This document shows positions 52,783 through 62,200 of a stretch of DNA of 64,000 nt, piece after piece. How positions within the stretch are numbered: the first letter of the stretch is position 1; each line of letters opens with the position of its first letter. The notes beneath the pieces are model-generated. The model saw nothing but the letters and a program-made list of their open reading frames with translations. It was not told where the DNA came from and searched no databases. Origin of the DNA: JAWLFY01 sp041685355 (lineage in GTDB: Bacteria > Planctomycetota > Planctomycetia > Pirellulales > Pirellulaceae); NCBI GenBank assembly GCA_041685355.1, contig JAWLFY010000003.1:32868-96867 (forward strand). The letters are read 5' to 3'. A program made the translations under genes and the position numbers.

Positions 52783-52842
52783 ACTGGGAACCGAGTGAGC
52801 TGGGAACCGAGTGAACTGGGAACCGAGTGAACTGGGAACCGA
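52779..52842. repeat. 16-bp tandem repeat starting at a stop codon
   Basis: Four copies of GTGAACTGGGAACCGA (one has GTGAGC). The first copy contains the stop codon of the preceding gene. It sits in the 130-bp convergent gap to the DUF255 gene. Confidence 0.92.
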
Positions 52843-52912
52843 GTGACCGACCGCGAGTCGTCACCGCGAGAAAACGTGCCCGCGGAGATACATTGCCGCG
52901 ACAAACCGGTGA

Positions 52913-54952
52913 TTAACGATCGAGGGCCGTCGCGAGTGCGGCGGCGGCCCGCGGGACCCCAGCGGGTAATGCGTCGAAAACCGGGCCGAGCGAACGCATC
53001 GTCGCGTCAAAACGTTCGCGGTACTCCTCCCGCCCGGTGAGCTCGGCAAGCTCCAGCAAGTTCTCCGCCGTCACGCTGGCGGCCGACGGGATCTCCGCGT
53101 CGATCGGGTCCTTGACGCGGACGATCAACGTCGGATGGTCGCCCGACGTGTAGAAAAACCCTCCTCCTTGCTCGTCCCAGTAACGTTCGATCTGGTCGTC
53201 GACCAGTTCGCGGGCACGGTCCATCCACTTCGTGTCACCCGTCGCCCGGTGGATCGCCAGCAACCCGGACGCGAGAAACGCGTAGTCGTCGGCGTAGCCG
53301 TTCAGCTTCGCTTCGCCCCCCGCGTAACTCCGCAGCAATCGCCCCCCGTCGTTCCCGTCGCCCGCTTGCCGTCCGTCGCCCCGCGAATTCTCCAGCAAGA
53401 ACGTGGCGGCTTGCTCGGCGGCGCGGACGAACTCGGGCCGCTCGAGGATCCGTCCCGTGTCAGCCAAGCCGGCGATCATCAATCCGTTCCACGCGGTCAA
53501 GATCTTCACGTCGGTCGGCGGCTGAGTGCGCGAACGACGGACTTCGAACATCGCCTCACGTGTCGCCGACAATCGCTCGTCGAGAACGCGGTACGTCATC
53601 TCCCGTCGCTTCGCCGCCGCCGTCAACGAGACCCCGGGGGCGGGGACGTGGTACTCACCTTCAAAGTTCGCGGGTCCGTCGAGCCGGAATACGTCCGCGG
53701 CCAAGTCGAAGCCGGAGATCTCGTCCCCCTTCAACGACTCGATCTCTTCTTCGGTCCAGCGGTATGACTTCCCTTCTTCCCCCTCGGTGTCGGCGTCGAG
53801 CGACGCATAAAACGCGCCCCCGTCGGCACGCAACTCCCGAAGCACGAACTCGCAAGTCCGGATCGCGACGTCGCGGTACTCCTCGCGGCCGGTCGCCACC
53901 GACGCCGCGGCGTAGATCGGGGCGAGCTGGGCGTTGTCATACAGCATCTTTTCGAAGTGCGGGATCTGCCAGCGACGATCGACGCTGTAACGATGAAACC
54001 CGCCCCCGACGTGGTCCCACATCGCACCGCTTAGCATCCCGTCCAGGCTACGAACCAACATCGCTTCGGCGCGTTCGCGGTCCCCGGCCGACACCGAATC
54101 GCGGGCCATCCGGTCCAGCAGGAACAGCAGGTTCGACGGCTCCGGGAACTTCGGCCGGTTCGGGTTGGCCTCCGAGTACCCGAACCCGCCGTACTCGGGG
54201 TCGTGTTGCCCGGCGAGCGCTTCGGCGACGCGCCCGAGATCGGCGGCGCCCGGCATCGTCGCCGGCTCGTCCTCGTCGATCGCCCCGGCGCTCCCCCCGT
54301 CGCCCTGGTTCTGACGGATCGCCTCGGTCACCGCCGTCGCCTGTTGTTGGACCAAATCGGGTTGCTCCCGCCACAACTCGTCGATCCGACGGACGATCGT
54401 CAAGAACCCCGTCGCGTTGCCTCGGTCGCCGTCGCGGGCGGGGAAATACGTGCCGCCCCAAAACGGTTTCGCGTCGGGAGTCATGAACACCGACATCGGC
54501 CACCCGCCTTGTCCCGAAATCAGCTGCACCGCCGTCATGTAGATCTGGTCGACGTCGGGACGCTCTTCTCGATCAACCTTGATGCAAACGAACCGCTCGT
54601 TCATCTCCGCCGCGATCTCGTCGTCGGTGAACGTTTCCCGTTCCATCACGTGACACCAATGACAGGCCGCATACCCGACCGAGAGGAACACCGGCTTGTT
54701 CTCGCGACGCGCCCGCTCGAACGCCTCGTCCCCCCACGGGTACCAATCGACCGGGTTGTGCGCGTGCTGCAACAGGTACGGACTCGACTCCTTCACCAGC
54801 CGGTTCGTGTCCCGATCCTTTGCCGACCCCTCATCGCCCGGGTCCTCCGCCGTCGCAAATCCGGACGCCACGACCAACGCGACGAGGGTCACGCCCCGTA
54901 CCCCGCAGAGCGTCGAGCAGAAAACGGAGTCAATCAACGGTCGAAATCGCAT
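52913..54952 (-). CDS. Thioredoxin-domain DUF255 (YyaL/SPATA20-like) protein
   Basis: 679 aa. Signal peptide about 1-35 (VTLVALVVASGFATA). The N-terminal thioredoxin-like domain starts at ESSPYLLQHAHNPVDW with CHWC (97-100) in place of CxxC, then VDREERPDVDQIYM and GGWPMSVFMTPD. The C-terminal part is an alpha/alpha-toroid of the N-acylglucosamine 2-epimerase type (FLASGLLAIHRATGDTKWMD). The family is widespread; a thiol-dependent role is likely but no substrate is established. Confidence 0.92.
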   Translation of the reverse strand: MRFRPLIDSVFCSTLCGVRGVTLVALVVASGFATAEDPGDEGSAKDRDTNRLVKESSPYLLQHAHNPVDWYPWGDEAFERARRENKPVFLSVGYAACHWCHVMERETFTDDEIAAEMNERFVCIKVDREERPDVDQIYMTAVQLISGQGGWPMSVFMTPDAKPFWGGTYFPARDGDRGNATGFLTIVRRIDELWREQPDLVQQQATAVTEAIRQNQGDGGSAGAIDEDEPATMPGAADLGRVAEALAGQHDPEYGGFGYSEANPNRPKFPEPSNLLFLLDRMARDSVSAGDRERAEAMLVRSLDGMLSGAMWDHVGGGFHRYSVDRRWQIPHFEKMLYDNAQLAPIYAAASVATGREEYRDVAIRTCEFVLRELRADGGAFYASLDADTEGEEGKSYRWTEEEIESLKGDEISGFDLAADVFRLDGPANFEGEYHVPAPGVSLTAAAKRREMTYRVLDERLSATREAMFEVRRSRTQPPTDVKILTAWNGLMIAGLADTGRILERPEFVRAAEQAATFLLENSRGDGRQAGDGNDGGRLLRSYAGGEAKLNGYADDYAFLASGLLAIHRATGDTKWMDRARELVDDQIERYWDEQGGGFFYTSGDHPTLIVRVKDPIDAEIPSAASVTAENLLELAELTGREEYRERFDATMRSLGPVFDALPAGVPRAAAALATALDR

Positions 54953-55038
54953 CGGACGTCTCGCACAGGCGGGAGGGGAGTCAATGACCCGCTATTCTAG
55001 CGAGCCAGCCGCTACGCCGGTTTGCTCGTCCGCTCGCG

Positions 55039-56925
55039 TCAGGCGGAGACCATCTCCTCGGTTTCGTCTCTTTCGGGAACCGCTCCGATCACCTCGGCGA
55101 GTTCCAGCAACAGGCGTTGGAGCACACTCATCTGGGCCCGGCGTTCCAACACCTGGCGGGCCAACCGTGGCTTGTCTGTGATCAATCCGTCCACGCCCCG
55201 ACTGATCATACGCGACATGGAGGAAGCATCGTTCACGGTCCAAACGTAGATCTCTTTCTGGGCACGGTGCACCGAGCGGACGAAAGCGGGGGTGGCAAAA
55301 CTCGCATTGACGGCAACAAAGTCAGCCTTGATTTTGTTCAAATTGCCTGCGGCAACGGACATCAGCAGGCCGACGTGCCAATCAGGTCGAAGAGCCTTCA
55401 TTTTCCGGACCCCCTCCATCTTCAGCGACATCAGAATGACTTCTGATGCCATGCCCCGTGATTCCACGATATCGACGACGCGCTCTTCGAGTTGCTGATC
55501 GTGCCCGTAATACTTGAGCTCAATGTTCACCCCGATCTTTCCGTTGCATTCATCGAGCACTTCCGCCAGGGTAGGGACACGTTGGTCGGAGAATTCGGGG
55601 GCAAACCAGCCTCCAATGTCGATGTCTTTCAGGTCCTCCGTCGTCGCGTCCCAGATCTTCATATCCGCTCCGGCAACCTTCATGAAATCGCTGTCATGGA
55701 AGACGACAACATTTCCGTCTGCTGTCTCCTGAACGTCGATTTCGACCCAATCGGCTCCATCCTCGATGGCCCCACGGATAGCGGCCATCGTATTCTCGGG
55801 GGCCGCATCGGAAGCTCCTCGATGAGCCATGATTTCGACGCGGTCCTCCATACGGACGTTGCGCACCGCGAGCGTGCCAACCACGAAGGCCACGGCGAAA
55901 CCGACCCCCGTGGCGACAGCCAGCCGTGTTGGCGTGATCCCCAAGCGATCGTCGGCGGAGCGTTTCACTAGCCGACCAAGCTGCGACGTTTTGACATTCC
56001 CATCACCGCCGAGCTGCCGGTAAAGGCCGAAAAGCATGACGGCGAATGTCGTTGTGCTTAGCAGGTTCACACCCGCCATCACGACCGCCCACAGGAGCAG
56101 CACCGCTCCGGTGGCGATTGTTAATAGGTGAAAAGAGTCTGTTAAAAGGGAAATCACGAGACGGCCTCCGGCAGCAACGACTCCGCTCGCCACGGCAGAA
56201 AGCAAGAACGTGCCGAGGATCCAGCCAACCATCCAGTACAGCAGTGTGAGCCGGTGACCGTGCGACCGGTTTTCGCTTCGCCGCAGCGCCTGCGATGGCG
56301 GGACTCTCTCAAACAGGACCACAGGCAAGGCGAAATACCAGCCGGTGAATAGACGAAAAATCGTGACAGCGAATCCGGCCGCGAGTATCAAACCGACACC
56401 GATGGCAACTCCAAACGCCGGCGGCTTTTCTTTTAGGTAATAATTGATGTCGTATTTCGTAAGCAACGTGAAATAGACAGTTGCTGCAACGGCCAGGAAC
56501 GGGACACTCGCCAATAGCGTCCAGGCGGCGATCCGAGCCGTCACTTGAATCACCGGCCAAGCGTTACCCGCCGCAAAACGTAGAGCCCCCAAAATGCCAA
56601 GCCGTCTGTTTGCGGCTTGAGCGCAGACGATGCCGATCAACGCCGCTTGCTCGAAAGCGACAATTCCTAGCCAGATCGCTGCGGCGAAGATAAAGGCGAT
56701 CCAACCCGCGGGGCGGACCAAGAACATGAGAATGTCCAGGTCCGACAGGATCTCGCTGCCCGATAGTGCAATCAGGAGCCGAAACAGCAACGCGGCCACC
56801 GGCGTTAACACGATAAACGCCATCAGTTTGAACGCAATATCGGTCAAGACAAGCGGTTTCCAGCACGACCGAAAATCGTGCGTGATTTCGTGCAGCAGGG
56901 TTCGAGAACTGGTTACGTTGACCAT
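55039..56925 (-). CDS. Membrane-anchored glycerophosphodiester phosphodiesterase
   Basis: 628 aa. Residues 1-345 are a polytopic domain of about eight helices; then a linker leads to GDPD catalytic domain from about residue 360: IMAHRGASDAAPENTM (catalytic His), DWVEIDVQETADGNVVVFHD (metal ligands E, D) and NIELKYYG. This matches the GDPD subfamily with an N-terminal GPDPase_memb domain. Likely hydrolyses glycerophosphodiesters or similar headgroups at the membrane. Third-position use is visibly less GC-biased than neighbours, with AAA, ATT and TTT codons, which hints at horizontal origin. Confidence 0.92.
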   Translation of the reverse strand: MVNVTSSRTLLHEITHDFRSCWKPLVLTDIAFKLMAFIVLTPVAALLFRLLIALSGSEILSDLDILMFLVRPAGWIAFIFAAAIWLGIVAFEQAALIGIVCAQAANRRLGILGALRFAAGNAWPVIQVTARIAAWTLLASVPFLAVAATVYFTLLTKYDINYYLKEKPPAFGVAIGVGLILAAGFAVTIFRLFTGWYFALPVVLFERVPPSQALRRSENRSHGHRLTLLYWMVGWILGTFLLSAVASGVVAAGGRLVISLLTDSFHLLTIATGAVLLLWAVVMAGVNLLSTTTFAVMLFGLYRQLGGDGNVKTSQLGRLVKRSADDRLGITPTRLAVATGVGFAVAFVVGTLAVRNVRMEDRVEIMAHRGASDAAPENTMAAIRGAIEDGADWVEIDVQETADGNVVVFHDSDFMKVAGADMKIWDATTEDLKDIDIGGWFAPEFSDQRVPTLAEVLDECNGKIGVNIELKYYGHDQQLEERVVDIVESRGMASEVILMSLKMEGVRKMKALRPDWHVGLLMSVAAGNLNKIKADFVAVNASFATPAFVRSVHRAQKEIYVWTVNDASSMSRMISRGVDGLITDKPRLARQVLERRAQMSVLQRLLLELAEVIGAVPERDETEEMVSA

Positions 56926-57185
56926 TGATTTTCCGAATCATGGAAAAAGGTACGTCCGGGCCCGTCATGGGTCGACGGATGCGGACGAATGCGTTGCGTT
57001 TTGGGGCCGTTCCGCGATTTTAGTGGGCAATGGGGTCAAGGTCGCCATGCTCGGGATTTTCCAAGACACGCTCCCCCTTTCCCCGCCGACCTGCGACACG
57101 CCCGGACGGCCGCACGGTCTTGGGACGATCGGCCAGTGGCTGAGGAACGGCCCTACGAAAGGCCGACGTGCCGCCTGGCGGGCGG
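56926..57185. other. 260-bp intergenic region
   Basis: Between two same-strand genes. No convincing gene or RNA in either frame. The left end has the presumed promoter or leader of the diesterase gene but I see no clear boxes. Confidence 0.4.
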
Positions 57186-58130
57186 TCAGTACGCCCATCC
57201 GCCCTGCAACAGAAACGCGTCGCCCAAGTCGATGCGGGTGCCTGCCTGCTCATATTCCAGTTCGCGGCCGAGCGAGACGCCCGCCTCCAAAAAGCACTTG
57301 CCGCCGCCGTCGACCAACCGTTGCAGGCCCGCCAGAACCCGAAAATCTCCCAACGACAGCTCTTCGGTCGCCCCCGACTGTCGCGTTACGGCCCAGGTGT
57401 TGCCCCCGAGTCCGGCGGACAGGTACGCCCAGATTTCGCTATCGCCCCCGTTTTTCACCATCCGGTACAGCAGACGCGAACGCGGGAACTGCAGATCGAG
57501 CCGCATCCGGGTCGAAGGGGTCCAGCTCAAGCCGAGGGCCGGCAACACGGGCAGATCGGCACGGCCCAAGGAGACAGCTCCCGCCGAAACCGTCAATCGG
57601 TGAGGGACGCATTCCCAACGGAGCAGCGCCAACGCGAACAACCGGAACGCGTCGTCGGCCGTGCTGAGGTCGCTCCGAATCGAAGGTGAAACGATGGCGA
57701 ACCACGAAAGTCGCTCGCGAATCGTGCGTCGATAGAAAAACTGCAGTTCAAACTCGTAAAGCTCCTCGGGCACATCCAACGCCAAGTCGGCATCGATCCA
57801 GTCGACGCGGATCGCGGGGGTTACCCCCAGAATATGGTCGAAGCTGCCCAGCGGGATCCCCGAGCCGATCGAGACTTCGGCGAAACGTTGGTCAATCCCC
57901 GCCCGGTCGGAATCGGCCAGCAGGCCCGCAGCCATCGAGACGCTCTGGATCGCCTGTTTTTTGAATCGACGCAGTTCCGGTTCACCCGCGACGTTCCAGG
58001 TCCGACCTTCCGCCGCCTCCCACGATTCTCGGGGGAGCTGACCCGGCGCCGGACTTGATCGCTGCGGTTCTTGTCCGCGCAGTCCGAACGGACACGCCAG
58101 CCAAAGTAGCACGAGAAGACCGACACGCAT
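57186..58130 (-). CDS. DUF6268-like outer-membrane beta-barrel protein
   Basis: 314 aa. A signal peptide (VGLLVLLWLACPFGLRG) precedes an amphipathic beta-rich protein with FDHILGVTPAIRVDWIDADL, VPEELYEFELQFFYRRTI and an aromatic C-terminus ending in GGWAY. The pattern matches DUF6268 outer-membrane proteins common in planctomycetes. Function unknown; there is no clear partner. Confidence 0.72.
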   Translation of the reverse strand: MRVGLLVLLWLACPFGLRGQEPQRSSPAPGQLPRESWEAAEGRTWNVAGEPELRRFKKQAIQSVSMAAGLLADSDRAGIDQRFAEVSIGSGIPLGSFDHILGVTPAIRVDWIDADLALDVPEELYEFELQFFYRRTIRERLSWFAIVSPSIRSDLSTADDAFRLFALALLRWECVPHRLTVSAGAVSLGRADLPVLPALGLSWTPSTRMRLDLQFPRSRLLYRMVKNGGDSEIWAYLSAGLGGNTWAVTRQSGATEELSLGDFRVLAGLQRLVDGGGKCFLEAGVSLGRELEYEQAGTRIDLGDAFLLQGGWAY

Positions 58131-58575
58131 TCAGCTCTCCGCGGCAAACCGCTCCCGGCAGCCCACGTCAGTGGGTGGGTTCCTCTGTCCGAAAACCGAA
58201 ACGGCAATGGCACCACGGCCTCGCCCAATTCCTTCGCTCCCGCCGGCACAGCCATCGGGGGAGGGAGAAGTACAGGTCGAGGCACCGCGTTCAGGCAGCC
58301 CGCTTCCTGCACTGTGCGATCGGCAGCCCCGTCGATACGGAATCGGAGGGCTCATGGCAAGATCAAGCGGACTCGGCGAGCGGGTATCCTGACAGCGGAC
58401 GGCGGCGAAAAAACGGGGGACGGAAGAATGCGTCCGCTATTTCCCGAGTGCTGCTAGCCCCGCGGGCGTTTCACATCGACCCGATCGCGACGGTATTTAG
58501 AAAGACGGTCACTCAAGAAGAGATCGAATTCCGTTGGGAGTGCGACCACAAGCCGAGGGACCGAAACCGTTGTGA
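58131..58575. other. 445-bp intergenic region, possible decayed DNA
   Basis: No recognisable gene, though an open plus-strand frame (58055-58603) crosses it with an arginine-rich, implausible translation. Base composition is less GC-biased than around it, like the nearby diesterase gene. No repeat is apparent. Confidence 0.45.
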
Positions 58576-59088
58576 TCACCGCTTACGGCGAACGGTAAAA
58601 TAAATCCAGTCGGACCGGAATCGAACGTACCCGATGGCGATCGTTAGCCCGCAGTAGATCGCGACGGTGACGGGATGGGCTCCCGCGTTCAAAAGTCGGG
58701 GCGTGTCGAGATGGGGATCACCCGAGAGCCACGCCAAGGCTAAATAGCAGCCGTTGGCGAGCAAGCAAAAGTCCGCGACGAACCAGGACCATCGCTGGCG
58801 GATGGCGAGCGCCAGCGCGAGCGGCACCAGAACGCCCAAGACGGGACCGGCCCAGAGCGTGAGCAGCGGTTTCGGATCGGGCGAGTGCAGGCTATAAGGC
58901 AGTCGCCAGGGGGCGAGGTCGTAGTCGGTCAACGTCCCGCCGCCGGCCCAACCGCCGACGAGATGCCCGATCTCGTGCGTCGTGACCATCGTCACCCACG
59001 ACACGAGGAGCAACAGGGCGAACAAGACCGATCGGCTTCTCCGATGTCGCCCCGGATCAGGATTTCGCGTCACGCGTTTCGCCGGCAC
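58576..59088 (-). CDS. Small membrane metallopeptidase-like protein (HExxH)
   Basis: 170 aa with four hydrophobic segments. HEIGH at residues 38-42 lies in the second half of a helix (VSWVTMVTTHEIGHLVGG) and later GDPHLDTPRL offers an Asp, as in site-2-protease/M50 or DUF3267 families. The start codon is GTG at 59088; the GGGGAG ribosome-binding-like stretch comes from an 18-bp repeat. It is much shorter than full M50 proteases, so activity is uncertain. Confidence 0.7.
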   Translation of the reverse strand: MPAKRVTRNPDPGRHRRSRSVLFALLLLVSWVTMVTTHEIGHLVGGWAGGGTLTDYDLAPWRLPYSLHSPDPKPLLTLWAGPVLGVLVPLALALAIRQRWSWFVADFCLLANGCYLALAWLSGDPHLDTPRLLNAGAHPVTVAIYCGLTIAIGYVRFRSDWIYFTVRRKR

Positions 59089-59159
59089 TGGCTCCCCTGC
59101 TCACACTGGCTCCCCTGCTCACACCGGCTCCCCTGCTCACAACGGCTCCCCTGCTCAAT
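59088..59159. repeat. 18-bp tandem repeat at a gene's 5' end
   Basis: Four copies of CTGGCTCCCCTGCTCACA and near variants (59088-59105, 59106-59123, 59124-59141, 59142-59159). On the minus strand it reads TGTGAGCAGGGGAGCCAG, so it places a GGGGAG box 5-9 bp before the GTG start. Confidence 0.92.
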
Positions 59160-59248
59160 CGTGAAGTTACCCGCCGGCGGTCGCGTACGAGTACCACTTC
59201 GTTGGTCACGACTACGGTGGATGTGAATCTCCTGCACGCTGGTGCCAC

Positions 59249-62200
59249 TCATTCATCCTTGGGCTGCGTCGAGGCATCGACGGAGTCTTGCCAGGCTTGC
59301 AGGGTGGCGGACATCGTCTCAACCCGCTCGGGCTCGGCGGCGGCGAGGTCATGTGCTTCTTGAGGGTCTTCGAGCAAGTCGTACAGTTCCCACGTCTCGC
59401 CCCGGTCGCCGCTGTAGAGTTTGTACCGGTCTCCGCTGAGGGCGACCTGTTTTCGCGATCGGAATTCGATCGGCTCGCCCCGCTGTTGCATCTCGCCGTC
59501 GATCAGCGGCATCAGGCTGATCCCGTCGAGCGGACGGTCGGGAAGCTCGATACCGACCGCGTCGAGGATCGTCGGCAGGTAGTCACTCGTCACGCACGGG
59601 ACGGACGTCTGTCGCGGTTCGGAAACCCGGTCAGGCCAAACGAGTAACCCCGGAACCCGAACGCCTCCCTCGTACAAACTCCGCTTGCGTCCGCGGAACG
59701 GCCCGCTCGTCCCCGCACCGGTTTTCGCGTTGCTCTCCGGGCCGTTGTCGGAGCAATACCAGAGCATCGTGTTGTCGGCGACACCGAGTTCATCCAACCG
59801 CTGACGGAGCCGCCCGATCTGTTCGTCCATCGCGGTGATGCAGCCGTGGTAGTGTTGGCCGTAGAGCCCCAGCGGGTGATCGGGGTAGAGCGAGCGGTGC
59901 TCCTCATCGGCGACGACCGGGGTGTGCGGCGCGTGGAACCAGATCACGGTGAAGAAAGGGGAGTTTTGCATCGCCGCGTCGCGGATGAACTCAACCGCCC
60001 GATCCATGACCAGCTCGGACGTGTCGCCGCGGAGTTCTTCGGCGGGGACCCGCTCGCCGGGCCCGGTCCAGAAGTAGGTCCCGAACGGGCCGCCTTCGGG
60101 GACGCCGCGTTTCGGTTCTCGTGAAACGTTCGCGGGGTTCTTCGCGGGGTCGTAGGTGGGAACTTTCGATTCGGTCGAGAAACAGACGTCGAACCCGTTG
60201 TCCCACGGCGGTGAGTAGACGTCCTCGCTGCCGGGGCCGCCGCGGTTGGCGTCCTGGATTTCCGTCGTCAAGGTGCCGACGTGCCATTTGCCGAAATGTC
60301 CGGTGCGGTATCCGGTATCGCGGAGCGCCTCGGCGAGACAGACCTCGTCACTCGGGAGGCGTCCCGTGTTCGCGAAAGTGATCCCATAGCGATCGGGGTG
60401 TCGCCCGGTGAGGCAGCTGCCCCGTGTCGGGCTACAGACCGGCGCGGCGGCATACCAGCGGTCGAAGCGGATCCCCTCCTCGGCCATCCGGTCGAGGCTT
60501 GGCGTCTTGGCGAAGGGGTGTCCGACATAGCCGGTGTCGCCCCAGCCGTGATCGTCCGCCATCACAAGAATCACGTTCGGTGGTTCGTCCTCGCCACGCT
60601 TCGCCCCGCTCGGATTCGTCGCGACGTCCGGATGGTCGACCGCCTTCGAGTTGTTCGCCGCGTCAGCCTTGTTTGTGGCGTCAGACATGTCTGCGTTGGC
60701 GGACGAGACGATCTCGAGGTTCGCGAAGCGGGCGTGCGTGTTGACGACGCGGAGCCCGATCGTGCCGCGGCCGAACGTCGATTCGGTGGTCGTCAACAGC
60801 GGCTTGCCGTTCAACGACAGCGTCACGCGGTCGCCCTTCGCGGTGACGCCGAAGCGGTGGACTTTTGACGCGTCGATCTCGACCGGTGCGCGGGCGATTT
60901 CGGTCCAGTCGTGGCCGTCCATCAGGCCGAAGATCGCAAGCCCGGTGCGGGGAATCAGCCCGGCAAAGTAACCGCGTTGGGCGTCGTAACCGACCGACGC
61001 GGCGGTGGTGCGGAACAACAGACCGGCGTCACGGGCGCGGCCGTTCCCGAAGAAATCGATATCGACTTCGGCGTGAAAGTCGTCGGAAACCTTTCCGTCG
61101 AGAACGAGTTTTTCGCCGCTGCGGAATTCGTTGACCGGCGCATCGGGGACGCGGCCGAGCTCGACGCCGTCGGCGGTCGCGTTCAGGAATTGGTGATGCC
61201 CGAAGTAGCTCCAGCCGTCGAGGGATTCCGCGCGCAGCGACTGGCTCAAGGGGAGTTGGGGGCGCGGCACCGTTTCCCCGGAAGGACGCGGCAACGGTTC
61301 GCCGGCGGGGATGGGGTCACCGAGCAAGGGGAGTCCCTTCCGTCCGAACCGCATCGGCTGGGCGTGGACGACGCGACGCCAACCGGGTTCGCGGTCACGC
61401 TTCGCATGGAAGACGTGCCAACGTTCCGAGCCGTCGGGAGACTCGACAACACAGGAGTGCCCCACGCCGAACGTCCGGTCGTCCCCTTCGAATCGCGGAC
61501 GACGCCGCTTATGCCAAGCGCCAGGGGCGGCGGGGTCGTCGCCGACGAGGTCGAGCAGGCCCAGTTTGTAGGTCGTCAGCCACGACGCGCCGCACGAATA
61601 GGAGAGGTACACCCGGTCGCCGTTGCGAACGACTTGCGGCGCCTCGTTCAGGCCGCGGCCCGCGTCGCCGGACTCGGTCATCTCCCATGGGTGGTCGTCA
61701 TTATCGCAGATTCTGATCCGCGGACCGGCGAGCTCGGTCGGCGATTTCATCGGGGCGATGTAGAGGTACTGCCGGTCGGAACCGGGCCGGTCCCATCCCG
61801 ACCAGATCGCGTAACGTTTGTCGGCGTGCTCGAGCACGGTCATGTCGATCGCCCACACGTTGGGCGATCGCCCGTCGTCGCCGTCGCCCGTCGCCAGCGG
61901 CCCGTGCAACTGATACGACCCGAGCGGGTCGTCCCCTTCGGATTCGAGGACGTACGCGAGGTGGTTCTCGTTTTGTCCGTCGCTGGCCGCAAAGTAGATG
62001 TACCAACGGTCGTCGAGCCGGTGGAGTTCCGGGGCCCAAACCTGTTGTGACGTCGGGCCGGAATCGGGGGCCCGCCATACGATCCGCTTCTGGCCGAACG
62101 AGGTAAGCCGATCGCCGGTGTGCACCGCGATCGCGCGGTTCCCTTCGGAGAAACACCACAGGTATCGGTCGTTGTCTTGATCATGGACGACCCACGGGTC

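Noticed and set aside
58055..58603. 182-codon plus-strand ORF in the 58.1-58.6 kb gap
   Set aside because: Overlaps two real minus-strand genes at its ends and reads as arginine/serine-rich with no recognisable domain.
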